A stretch of DNA of 64,000 nucleotides from Fagopyrum homotropicum (lineage: Eukaryota > Streptophyta > Magnoliopsida > Caryophyllales > Polygonaceae). The notes beneath the pieces were generated by a model. That model did no database searches, was not told where the DNA came from, and saw nothing but the letters and a program-made list of their open reading frames with translations. The stretch is from positions 113,480,320 through 113,544,319 of the forward strand of contig BSWB01000003.1 of assembly GCA_033239125.1 (NCBI GenBank), written 5' to 3'. The first letter of the stretch is position 1. Every line of letters begins with the position of its first letter. A program made the position numbers and the translations under genes. Of this stretch, positions 10,084-21,205 are shown one piece after another.

Positions 10084-11659
10084 ATGGTCCGGATTCATGG
10101 TTCCAAATGACTCATGCTTGGAGGAAAGAAGAAGGCAAGGACCTTAGTTGGGGCAAGGCTTGGACTAACACTTGATCACATGGGTTTAGGTGCTGAATTA
10201 GAGTCATCTCGGTCCATGGCTCACCCATCTCGGCCGAGATGAATCCTGGACCAACCGAGATTCCTCTCAGGACCACACACGACACTTGGCACCACCTCTC
10301 TTGGTCCGACCCCTGCTTTTGTGAAGTACTTAAGTGATGTTGCAGGCTATTTTTGGCTACCCCCTTCTCTCTCCCCTCTCCTCTTGCTCTTTTCCAACAT
10401 TCTTTTTTATTGTAGCTCTCTTCCAAGTACCCTTGTGGGTGTTCTTGGAAGATATTAGTGTAGATTTTTGTTTTATAGTGAGATTTGAGTGGTTTTGAGT
10501 GAAGTTTTCATTGTTGACACCTTGGAGCTGCTCTTGCAGCCTTTGTAAGATTGTGGTAACTTCTATTCTAGCTTTGTAATGTCTTTTCTTTGGTCTATTC
10601 TTCATTTTCTAGCTATGACTTGCAAGCATGTTTTTATGATGGAGTTTGATCTAGATTTGTATTTTATTGGCTGACTAGATGTGATTCTAGGGTGAAGGAA
10701 TGATTGTTATGCCTTGGACTATGATTGTATGGACTTGCATGTTAGTTTAGGATGGATTTGTGTTCGAAAATCTAGCTCAGTTCACGATCTTGGCCTATTC
10801 TTCATCTTATTTCGGCCGAGATGTGTATGATCTACCCGAGATTGTGAGTTGTTGTTCTATTGTTGATGTATCTTCATGTTAGGATGTAGATGTGTTAAAA
10901 TCCTAGTGTTTGTTGAGCCCAATCTAGCCTAGGGTGGCCTTTGCTAGCACCTATTTGAGGAATGAGACTTACCTAGTGATTTCCGCTCTTAGATATAGAT
11001 GATGACAAACACTAGGTAGTAGTGAGCCTCAAACAGCCGCTATTGGATTGAGTGTGCTAGGATCGTTGCCTAAGACTTACCTTTTCCAGAGACTTACCCG
11101 GTAAGGAGGGTTTTGACCCTTAGGAAGTAGCCGGTTTGTGTAGAATTTCCGTCCTTAGGTTCCTTGAGACTTACCCGGTAATAGGACCTTAGTTTCAAGA
11201 CTAGTGGAACATGAGACCTACCCGGTAATTGTTCCCATTAGAGAAACACCCAACTCCTAACAACCGCAACTTATCCTTTGATGTTTTGATCGCATGAGTC
11301 CATTGCATAACCGGAATTCCTAATCTCTAGAATCCACATTTCTTACCTCTCATCTCCTATCTTTGTGTTTTTTAGTTGTTTGCTTGTTTGTTTGCATATA
11401 TCTTGTGATCCTTGTTTGATCACCCAAAACCACCAAAAATATTGTGTTTTGCATTTCATTATTCCTTGTCTTATATTAGTTTAGATTTACACTATCTTTA
11501 ATCATTGAATGGCCTAATTTACCTCAGTCTTTGTGTTCGACCTCAGAATACTTTCCCTTCTACGAAACGATCTGTGCATTGTGGGTTTACTAGGTAATTT
11601 AGGAGATTAGGTTGAGTTTATAAATATAAAGCTTTTTGTGCTACCTTCCTAGCGTAACA
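10084..11659 (+). repeat. Truncated Athila-type LTR (missing its 5' terminus)
   Basis: Plus-oriented: it contains GATTCTAGGGTGA (about 10,684) and the TTTATAAATATAAAGC block near 11,615, ending GCGTAACA at 11659. The expected TGATAGCATG start is absent; the fragment abuts the 5' terminus of the inverted LTR ending at 10083. It carries a third arm type, ATCTCGGCCGAGAT (10,228-10,241, a perfect 14-base palindrome), with related phrases at 10,785-10,850. ACTTACCCGGTAA-like motifs recur at 11,090-11,230. Confidence 0.7.
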
Positions 11660-13037
11660 CTTAGCATGAAAAGTACGTCTAGCAATCAAATTTTTACCAT
11701 GCTCATATTCACAATCACTATCACTATTTCTATTATGCTCATGCAATGCATTGATATGTGTATGATCATTTTCATGTTCTTCTTCACTTTCATATTGTCC
11801 TTCTTCATTTAGAAATAAAACCCGTTTATTAGGAAAATCGCGTATGTAATGACCTCTACCTTGACATTTAAAGCATACATTATCTCTAGATCGTAAGGTA
11901 GAGTTAAAAGTACTCCCTTTGTTATCCTTTGAAGGCTCATTCAAAGGACGAGACTGAGTAGAAGGCTTATGGACTGCTGGATCGGGAAAGGACCGCTTCC
12001 CTTCGTCTTTCTAGGGCAAATCTCGGGTAGAATCTCGCCCGAGAATCTTGTAGGATGCCGAGATTTCTTCTCTGTCGTCCAAGCATTTGTCCCTTAATTC
12101 TGTCCTTTGATCTTCTTCTCCATCCTGATAGCCAAATGTAGTAAGTTAGTCATTGAAGCAGAGGGATAAAGATCAATTTCATTAGCTAAAGAAGGATACA
12201 AAATTCGTAAAAATCGACCCATGATAGACTCCTCATCCTCTTGCACGTTAGCCTTCACCATTGTCGTTTGCATGACGGTGTAGACTTCTTCTACCATCAT
12301 AGAAACTTGTTTGAGGTTCTCTAAGCGCTGCCTCACTTCCCTTCCATAGTGTGGAGGGATGATTCTAGCCTTCATCAAGGCTTTCATGTGCTCCCAAGTA
12401 GTAAGGTCCGGCTCTCCCGTTCTTCTTTGTTCTTTAACAAGATGATCCAACCAAACTAAGGCATAGCCTTGGAACTCCAATGCATCAAGTTGGATCTTCC
12501 GTTGCTCCCTACAGTTATGGCAAGAACTTATTTGCTCAATCATGGTCTCCCATTCCATGTACGCATCCGGATCACATCAACCTTTGAAGCTTAGAATCTT
12601 GACCTTGACTCTCCCAAGCCCGTCATTATCTTGGGGAGGTCTATAATGGTCATTGTCACGTCCTCTCCGTGGGTTATAATAAAATCGGGGGTAGTCTCTC
12701 CACAAGCCTTCATCTTCTTCATCAAATAAGTCTTAAAATTCCTCACCAAAACGTGGATTGTGATTAGTATTACAGAATTGATTGTGGTGAGTGTTACCTA
12801 GAGTCGGGGGATGATTTAGCATTGGTACGGGGGCTAGTGGTGGTGGTGACGGAGTATAGGAGTTTCCTCCTACTTCAAAGACAGATCTCGGGTCAAATAT
12901 CGGGCGAGATTCTAGCCGAGATTCGGATATGGGCCTTGCTTCCTTGCTCAAATCGTTTATCGATGTTGGTCATAGTGGTCATTAGTTGTTTGAATATCTC
13001 CATGAAATCGGGATGCTCGTGGACTATCTCTTCCTGA
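11660..13037 (-). pseudogene. Ty3/gypsy gag gene remnant with CCHC zinc knuckle
   Basis: Reads from about 13037 down to the LTR junction at 11659. The core at 12558-12094 has the Retrotrans_gag signature (LDALEFQGYALVWLDHL, then TWEHMKALMKARIIPPHY and RFLRILYPSLANEIDL). A CCHC knuckle, CFKCQGRGHYIRDFP with the last cysteine replaced by phenylalanine, follows at about 11,870-11,830. The N-terminal part (12,951-12,733) is Pro-rich. Several frame breaks and stops. The pol part is missing, replaced by the plus-oriented LTR. Motifs differ from Athila gag and look like another gypsy lineage. Palindromic CTCGG/CGAG phrases lie inside the coding part at 12,008-12,045 and 12,887-12,930. Confidence 0.75.
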
Positions 13038-14229
13038 CATCTACACAAGCATGCAAAGTAACAACAAACTCATAATGTTAGTGAAAACAAAAGTACATTT
13101 ATTGTTTTCTCTCGCACTCACGCTCTATTGTGTTATCGCAAGATTTTTTGATGTAATTGTCTTGGATGGATTATTGCTTCTTTACCAATCGGTGTCTTGG
13201 TCTCACTAGAACTCCTCGACTGACTCAAGTAGTCAACTGGTTTCAGATAAAGGTTCTTGTGTTGTGAGATGGTTAAGGAACCCCAGCAAGTAGTTTGTTC
13301 CACACACGACAAGGTAGAAAGAATATTGCGAATAGACTCACTAGTATGTTAGGAAGTATAGTTACTAACTAACACACCCAATGAAATAACAAAGTCATAC
13401 CCACGTTGCATCTCAACGTAGTTAAGAGTTGTTCACGCCAGGATCCAAGGTATTTATATACCATGTTTGAATTCTAGTACGGGGTATAAAGTGGTTTGGC
13501 CCAAACGTAAAAAAAACTTGTTATTCACGTAAAACCTAGATCACCTAATTCTTATATAAACCTGAACCTGTTTGAGTTTTAAAATATCATGTTCATCAAC
13601 CGTGAGATTTTGAAACTATGTCTAATGAATCAAATATATCTAACATTCCTTTGGAGGTACGTTATACTGCAAATGATACTGCGTAACTTAATAAAAACTT
13701 CGAGAGCGCTTTTTTATCGGTGATGGCAAGTTGATTACGTTAATGGAAAACAATTTCTGACGTTTTTGCTCGGTGCTCGCTCGATGTAATATGGTGTGGG
13801 ATGTATCTTATCATGTTGGACATCAATATAGGTAAACATTATCGACCTTGGACCTTAATGTGCGTAAACGTTATGCACGTTGGACCTCAACGTGGGTAAC
13901 CGTTATGCACGCTGGACCTCAACGTGATTAAAGGAACTTCACACCAGACAATGGTGTGGTTGAACGTTATCTACATCAACCTCTAGCGTCATTAATAGTT
14001 ACCAATGTTTGCATACATATATTTTACCAATGTTTGCATACATATGTTTGTCGTTGCTCGCTTTCGTAATAATTTTTTCAAATTAATAAATATCAAGATT
14101 TGAATGACATCAATTTAGATAATGTAATAAAGTACGATGTTGAATCGGAGGACCCCCATTGGAGATGAACAATCCGAGCAACCGACGATTTAATATATGT
14201 TAAAAGATGTTTCTATTGTTATAACCACA
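13038..14229. other. Noncoding stretch with 32-bp tandem repeats
   Basis: No gene recognised. About 3.6 copies of a roughly 32-bp unit (TTGGACCT..A.GTG.GTAA.CGTTATGCACG) lie at 13,815-13,935, degenerating outward. A 20-base block (ACCAATGTTTGCATACATAT) is duplicated at about 13,999 and 14,027. Sub-terminal repeats of this sort are common near MULE ends, which would fit the MULE remnant that follows. Confidence 0.5.
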
Positions 14230-14566
14230 AACGAAACTTTCAATTGTCATGATGAATTTATGGAATGACTTAGAGCGAAAGAGAAAAGGTTATAATTGTG
14301 CTCATCATACATCATGTCACTACACCCGAAAATGGCCTTGTAGGGAAGTCTTATGTTTTATATGAAAGATACGGTAAATTTGTAATCACGTCAAGGAGAT
14401 GATTGTATGTGAAGTTATGTGAAGGGTAACAAGTCTAGAGCAAAGGATTGTGGGTGTAAAATTGAAATCAAGTGTTGTGAGATCTCTCGCGGTGCTTGGA
14501 AAGTGTCATTTGTACATTGGTTTCACAATCATAGACCCTCAAAATACAACAAGGGACATGCATTTG
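14230..14566 (+). pseudogene. MULE / FAR1-like DNA-binding domain fragment
   Basis: One frame near 14,430-14,560 gives KSRAKDCGCKIEIKC followed by GAWKVSFVHWFHNHRPS and KGHA. This matches the N-terminal FAR1-type zinc-binding domain of MULE transposases (C-x-F/I-x-I then W-x-V-x(2)-HNH). No catalytic domain follows in this frame; the next element begins at about 14,567. It looks like the N-terminal remnant of an older MULE into which the next MULE inserted. Upstream frames (14,230-14,430) are too broken to place. Confidence 0.55.
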
Positions 14567-14640
14567 AAGGTTGACCGCCACGGCCACACATTCCGTAACT
14601 GTGAACTTTTTGTCACGGTTACAGAATGCGTGACCGTTGA
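14567..14640 (+). repeat. Candidate left terminal inverted repeat of the MULE
   Basis: Contains TCACGGTTACAGAATGCGTG at about 14,615-14,634 and, 40 bases earlier, its near reverse complement CACACATTCCGTAACTGTGA, so the end itself folds back. The reverse complement of the right end (23,515-23,570) carries CATTGCGTAACCGTGAAT, matching CATTCCGTAACTGTGAAC here at 15 of 18 positions. The first ATG of the transposase lies about 220 bp inside. Confidence 0.45.
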
Positions 14641-14790
14641 GATTTGAACGTTGTAATTCGAACATTGTGTAGCGGTAATAAAAGTGACCGTTTTAATTCG
14701 AACGTTGTGGATTTCCATCGGTTATATAGATATAGAGTAAAAGAAGAGGTGAATAACGCTCACAAAATCTTCCAAAAAACAACTGCGAGA

Positions 14791-17098
14791 ATGTCAACAC
14801 ATGAGGATGATGAGATTATGATTCCGTTCGACGATACAAAATTTAGTGACCCAGACGAGTTTCTTTGATATTTTGAGGTAAGTACATTATAACTTATTGT
14901 TCCTTACCATTGTAATTTATGCTAGAAACATTGGATATAATTGTAGGTTTTATGATTTCTATTAGTTTATATTATGTTCTGTAAAACTAGTAATCATTCA
15001 ACATTAAACCGAAAAACTAGAAATCTTATACTTTTCTATTCTATCTGAACTAGGATCTTCCGAATTATTCTCGTGACGAAAGGACCCGATTATATGAGAA
15101 TGTTTAAAATTTGCGGTTCTTTCCAAGATCGCGAGACAATGGTGTATTAGGCTCGATTCATGGGAGGAACTATGAACATGGTGTTGGTTACAAGTAGGTC
15201 GTGGAGAAACACCAGGAGATTTGTTACGTTTTGTTTGACATGTGAATGTTTTGGAACCCCTCATAAGAAGAAAGACGTTGATCCTGATACCGAATCATCG
15301 TCTAGCCGAGCACATAAATTGAGTAAAGACGGATGTTCATTTGAGCTTGAAGGCGTACAAATCAAGGTTGAAAATGGATGTTGCATGTTATAAACGGAGT
15401 GCACAATCATACACTTCCCGAGCAATTAAAGGGACACATATGTCGTCCGATTGACAGAGAAATAGTTTTGGAGGGTGGACGTGAGCTTGGGTCGGGTTTC
15501 AAGCCGAGAAATATTTTGAAGTCACTAAAGTTGGATGACCCCCACAACGTCAGCACAATAACACAAATATATATCGCCGGACTGAAGATTAGGAAGCTAC
15601 AAGCGGAAGGACGAAGTCCACTCCAACAAGCACTCCATATGTTAGAACAATGTCGTTATTACGTCAATGTGAAAAGTGCTCGGATTCGGATGAAGTTTCA
15701 GATTTTTTCATCATGCATCCGGATTCAAGAAATCTCATCAAGCTATTTTCTTAAGTCATAATAATGGACACGACGTACAATACGAACGAGTAAATTTTAT
15801 TATACATGTTTTTTTATGACTCTTTATATATTTCATGCACTTTTGATTTGAAGTCCAACAAAACTCTTTGTGTGCCCTCTATAGGTACAAGAGCCGTTGT
15901 TAGAGATTGTCGGTATCACTAGCACGAGGTTGACGTTCACAATAACATTTGTTTTCATGGCCAAGAAAAACTCCAATCACTACGAGTGGGCATTACGTAG
16001 ACTCCGACATGTGTGGAAAAATGTTACATTGGGGGTGATTGTGACGGATAGAGAGCTTGGACTAGTAAGTGCACTTGGTGTCGTTTTCCAAGATGTGAAG
16101 CACCTTATTTGCACCTTTCATATAAAGTGTAATATTCAACATAGATCTTGGGCAGTGACACGGTCAAAGGAAGCACAAGCAGTTTTTACATCACACTATC
16201 ATGCTCTTATTGAATCCAGATCTCATGCTAGTTACGAGTGGTGTTTGGCTGAGATGAAAGTGCATTGGCAAGGTTATCTGAGGTTGATGGAGTATTTGGA
16301 AACTACATGGTTAATCCCATACGAGGAAGCAATTGTTCGAGCTTGGTGCGTCTTGCATCTTCACTTTGGCATGAGGACAACAAACGCGTAAGAACTTATT
16401 CCTATCTTGTTTATACTTGTTTTCTAATTATCATAATGCAATAGTATATTGAATTGATATTGGTTCTTAGGTGTGAATCCTCACACTCATTGTTGAAGAG
16501 TATGTTGTGTACTAGCGTGCAAGGATTTTAGTTGGTGATGGAGAACATAGACTTGATGGTAAATGACCAGATTGGACAGATTCAAGCATCAATAGAGACT
16601 TCACGCGAGAGGATGTTGTTGGATGTGCGGGTGCCGATATTTGATTTGCTCCGGAACAAAGTAAGCAATGAGTGTTTCCTTATATCGTTCGAGATTTACG
16701 ACAAGGCAAAGCAAGTTAGGAGCATAACAACATTCCATAATTCATATTGGAGGGAAGCTCATGGGTTGCCTTGTGCGCACGAGTTCTTTCTTGCTATTAA
16801 GACTCGGGAGCCAATATATTTGGATCAGATCTATCCTTATTGGAAGCAAGTACGATGGGCAAGAGTGGATCAGATCCTAGAAGATGATGTTGTCCATATT
16901 GATCCATTCATTGTGTCACTTAACGACTTTAGGGAGCGAATGGACAAGAACTTGCTTAGTAGAGATGAGCTTGAGCAGATGACTTCAACATATGATGACA
17001 TTAGACATCTGGACATTTCAACATTAACAGAACAAGAGCACAAGTTAGAACTAAAGAAAGACCCCCAAAATATGACATTTGTTCAACAAGGAGAGAAC
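14791..17098 (+). pseudogene. MULE transposase (FAR1-like, DDE MULE domain, SWIM finger), broken
   Basis: First exon 14,791-14,878, starting MSTHEDDEIMIP, with a GTAAGT donor at 14,879. A FAR1-like domain follows (15,160-15,450): SKDGCSFELEGVQIKVENG, a frameshift near 15,376, then MLHVINGVHNHTLP. The MULE domain holds VIIMDTTYNTNE (first catalytic Asp, preceded by a stop near 15,750), LLEIVGITSTRLTFTITFVF, and VTDRELGLVSALGVVFQDV (second Asp), with CTFHIKCNI; the rest runs to 16,390. After a short intron, 16,460-17,098 ends with a SWIM-like HGLPCAHEFFLAIK. At least two in-frame stops and two frameshifts, so no full transposase is encoded. An OTU-like frame follows directly. Confidence 0.8.
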
Positions 17099-18064
17099 TA
17101 AGTGGGTTCGAACATGGTTCTGGATCGGCACGTCCCTGTCCTAGAGGTTGTCCACCAAAATCAAAACAACAAGCGGAAGTTAAGGTTGAGGAGGCCGAAC
17201 CGGTTGAATATGCTGAAGTTAAGGTGAGGTGGTCGATCCACGTGTGAAGAAAATCACCTCCGACATTCTAAGAACTATCGTTTCAAGAGTGATCAGATGC
17301 AGAAGTTCATGAAACCCTTCATCCTTTCGGCCTATGATGTTAAAGGAGATGGACATTGTGGATTTAGAGCCCTTTCCGTAGTTTTGGGATACTCGGATGA
17401 AGATTACTAGATTGTTCCAAAGGAATTGGCTACGGAGATATTCATGAGAAAGGACTTGTATGCACAAGTAAGTATTTATTTTCTTCCTTAACCACTGTTT
17501 GTTGATAAAACGAAAACAACTCCTTCACCTTTATTTGTTTTCTTTCGACAGTCGTCTTTATGTTGGATAGTTGATGAAGTTATCCAATCTACTTTCTGGA
17601 TCGAGCTTGTACCTTGTGGGCCGGAGAATTGGATGAAGTGTCCACTTGTTTGTATGGCAGTAACAACATATTACCGTTGTGTGGTGGTTATACTTTGACC
17701 TGATCCCGAGACATGTTTACCAATTGTTGCAACGTTTGAGGACCAAGAACCCCCCACGGAGATTCGTGCAATCGCTCATGTTAATGGCAATCACTTTGTA
17801 GATGTAAGTTTTCTCACTTTAAAACTCTTTCATTACCCTACTAGAATTGGATGAAGATTCCACTTGTCATTCATTTCTTCACATATTTGGATCAAACCCG
17901 ATTCTCCCTTACCACCTTTGACCTTTACATGGAGACGTGAACATGATTCTAGCGTTGATGGATGGGATGCACCCTTTTCTGATAGATTCAAAGTATTTGA
18001 TGACCTCCGACGCAAGGAGTGTCCTAGAAAAGTAACAATCAATGTTGATTCAATAGATAGTTGA
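17099..18064 (+). pseudogene. OTU-like cysteine protease frame downstream of the MULE transposase
   Basis: 17,265-17,466 reads FILSAYDVKGDGHCGFRALSV, the OTU active-site block (D-G-x-C-x-F-R), with a TAG stop about 15 codons later at about 17,408. After an intron, 17,550-17,802 continues with CWIVDEVIQSTFWIELVPCG and ends IRAIAHVNGNHFV, the usual place of the catalytic His. After another intron the C-terminal part at 17,864-18,064 ends VTINVDSIDS. Catalytic Cys and His are present but the frame is interrupted, so this copy is probably inactive. OTU-type deubiquitinase domains are known fused to or following MULE transposases in several plants; here they may originally have formed one polyprotein or two genes. 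Confidence 0.7.
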
Positions 18065-18349
18065 TGGATATTAGTTATTGATGCTTGGTTTGTATTTGTC
18101 ATGACTAATTGTTATTGTTTTTTTTGTCTAAGTAATGGATGCTTGGTTTGTTGTTGATTTTGTATAAGTGTTAAGGACTATACAACAAAGTGACTAAAAG
18201 TAATTACCTTAAGATCACAACAATAACATAAAAGTGAAAACAAGACTTATAAAGTAACATTTACACTAAATCTGAATACAAAATAATACATAACGTAATA
18301 TTTACAACAAAAGTGAACACCGTACATAAATAAGATCACATCAATCTCG

Positions 18350-20556
18350 TTTGGGCTGCGACGCCATGACCTGAGACGGCGCTATGTGAACCTCCTATGC
18401 CACTGACTCGTCATATATCGTTTGTATCTCCTCCACAGTCGGTGCACCACGGCTAATAAGATCTCGGAGTCGGGCCTGTATGATCTGTAGCCTTTGTATT
18501 GAAATATACATTTGTCAGCGAAAAAGGTAAAGTATAGAACTTTGAAAATAATCAAATAACTCTAGCAACACATACCTGGGTATTTGAAAAAGGAACCGGA
18601 GGAGGGTGATTTGCTGGTGGAGTCTATACAACTGAGCCGGGTAGTAGAAATGGATGGAACCGTTCACTGAACCATGACATGTAATCCTGAGATACAGTCC
18701 ATGGGTCAGGGCCCCTAATCCGACCCTGAAGTGTAACTCGGCTCGCATTTTCGTGTCTGGTAGCCTACCGGTCATCTGAAGAATGGAATCTGACCCTATA
18801 CCTCTTGTTGCCAATAGGGGACGGAGCTCCAGAACGGGACGATCCTCTCAAGCGGGATCGTTTGGACATAACCAAACTGACGGAGGACCCGATCCGGCAT
18901 GTATGGCTCGACAATGTCTCCAATTTGGATCGTCCCCCGGTACGTGGAAACAGAAAACTCGCCCTCAAAATCTAGCAATTTGTCTCCGTAAGGCATGAAC
19001 TTGATGTCCTTCGCTCTCATCTGATACAACTATGAGCGCAAGGATCTCGGCCTCTCAAGTCTCTACGGAACAGAAAGTCTCAAAGCCCACCTCGCCAGTC
19101 CATGACGTCTTGGATCCTCCACCGCCTAACAACCCAATGACAGAAAGTGGGCATAGATCCAGAACTGTAACCATTAAATTAAGAAATAATCAAAATTAAT
19201 TAAATAATTTAAAGTGACTTATTTAATAACATTAAATAAGTTGTTGAATAACAAATATTACCTACAGCAGTGACGTACAACCTCCGATCATCTTCACCTT
19301 CAGCCGTGAAGCGTCACCCATCATCCTTTATGGAAACTTCAGATTTGTCATTCATAATAACAAAAAATGAAAGTTAGTAATTAATGAAGTAGAGTGATAG
19401 TAATAGGTATGAGTACAAGTACGCCAAAACACAGGTGCCTCATGCCAACCCTCTTGTACGTTGGTGATCACGTACCAAATCTATCAACCAAGGGCAAATC
19501 TTGTTCGTCGATTAATCGACAAACAAGGATGACCCCAAGAAGAAGAGGAGGAATGCGGAAGCGACATCCTCAACTGGAGTGGCTAGGTTGCATCGAATAA
19601 TATCAAATGTCGTCCTCAACGGATCTACAAGCAAGGATGTCTAGTGCCCCCGTGCCACGGCCTTTGGTATGTGGAAGACGTGACTCAACCACTGGGTGCG
19701 ATCTCCTGCAAATAAAGATGTCACTAGTGGGTCCCCGTCAATCCTAATGCCTAGGATGATGGCTACGTCGTGGAGTGTGATGGTCATCTCACTCCATGGA
19801 AGGTGGAAGTTGTTGGTCTCTTGATGCCACCTCTCGACAAAGGCATGTATGAGGGTGTGGTCAACGCTAGCAAAAGAGACGTCAAGCAGTCTGTCAACCC
19901 ACTATGGGATGCGATAGCAAACCAGGACGTGGGGTGTCTCTATCAGCATTTGAGATTCATCTCCTCAGCACAGTGATGTGCTCTATCCGCCGCAATGCGG
20001 TGCTGGGCCTCTTGTAGTCCCCTTCATATTCAATTATACGTTTTATTAATTTAGCTTTTGTAAAAAAATTTGTTACTTTTGTGATTTAGTTATCTACCTC
20101 TCTCATCCGCACACCGCGAGCACGGTGACCGGCGTAGCATGTCAGCACATCGCTGATCAATGGTGCCTCTATGTCTACAACAACACGGCCTCGATCAGCC
20201 GATATAAATGGCTCATGTGGCGCCTCTACATGCTCCTCAACTGGAACATCCTAATGAAACTCAGTCGCCTCAATATGGTCGCCAACTGGTGGATCAACGT
20301 GTACGTCTGTTGGTCGGACTATCTGCTCGTCGACAGTAATATCGGTATGCTCGCCAACTGGTGGATCTATCTCCTTCGGTTGTACAGAAGGAGCGTCCTC
20401 CTCACCCTCCGACTTTGTTGCATAATTTGGCTCTAGAAAAATGTTCATACGGACTTTTTGAGATGGCACCGATAGGCAAGGCCTCACTAGCCGTTGAGTT
20501 GGTGGTGTGCCGGCTGCCGAACCATCAACGTGAGAGCTACTCTCCGTCGTCAAAGC
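18350..20556 (-). pseudogene. Plant mobile domain (PMD) gene, degenerate
   Basis: Minus strand. Starts near 20,553 with a Ser/Pro/acidic N-terminal part. About 19,960-19,690 gives VERWHQETNNFHLPWSEMTI, then TLHDVAIILGIRIDGD, the core PMD signature. About 19,600-19,380 gives ASAFLLFFLGSSLFVD (stop next) and later GTCVLAYLY. 19,029-18,796 gives FEGEFSVSTYRGTIQIGDIV, then PDRVLRQFGYVQTIP. These are PMD blocks in the right order. Stops, frameshifts and probably introns separate them. PMD genes often travel with MULEs or retroelements; host relatives (MAIL1/MAIN) act in silencing and genome stability. This one converges tail to tail with the OTU-like frame inside the same MULE. Confidence 0.75.
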
Positions 20557-20579
20557 TCTCTTTCTACGAGATTAAATGA

Positions 20580-21205
20580 AATAAAAATTAATTTAATTTA
20601 ATTTAATTTAATTTAATTCAACTTCAATTTTAAATGAAACTAAAAGTAATTACCTTAAATTAATTTAGTTCTTATTTTAAATTAATTTCCTAATTTAATA
20701 GAAAATTAAAATTAATTGAATTAGAATGAAATTAATTAAATTAGTTCATCCGACTTATTTTTAGTTTAAATAAATTTAATTTATTTCAAATTCATTTTTT
20801 AATTCGAAATTGTATTAAAATAATTTAATTAATAATTAATTCGTTTTAATTTAAATATAATTATTTTTAATTTAAATTAATTATCTTTAATGCATTAATA
20901 CATTCCTTTGCATTAGAATGCATTATAATGCAATGTATTATGAACAGTGACACCACGGTGACGGAACCCGTGATTGTGGAGCCATTGTTCATCTTCTTCG
21001 CAAATCCTCCTTCAATGGCGGATTTGCGAAGGGATTTTTCAAAACCCGATCCTTTTCGCCATAATCAACCCTAATCTAACGTAATCTAACCTAACCTAAT
21101 CAAATATAACCTAACACAAATCATATTATCAACACAAATCAATCAAATCCGTTCCGATTTTCAAAAACGAAAAAAACCGATAAATTGAAAACTCGTAAAC
21201 ATTTT
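20580..21205. other. AT-rich stretch with AATTT repeats and a hairpin
   Basis: Upstream of the PMD gene. Holds a run of AATTT pentamers (about 20,589-20,618), then AT-rich DNA to 20,940. A hairpin lies at about 20,995-21,030, where TTCGCAAATCC pairs with GGATTTGCGAA. It could hold the PMD promoter and 5' UTR. No gene seen. Confidence 0.5.

Noticed and set aside
14468..14665. 65-codon minus-strand frame over the MULE end
   Set aside because: Runs across a self-complementary terminal repeat; no homology.
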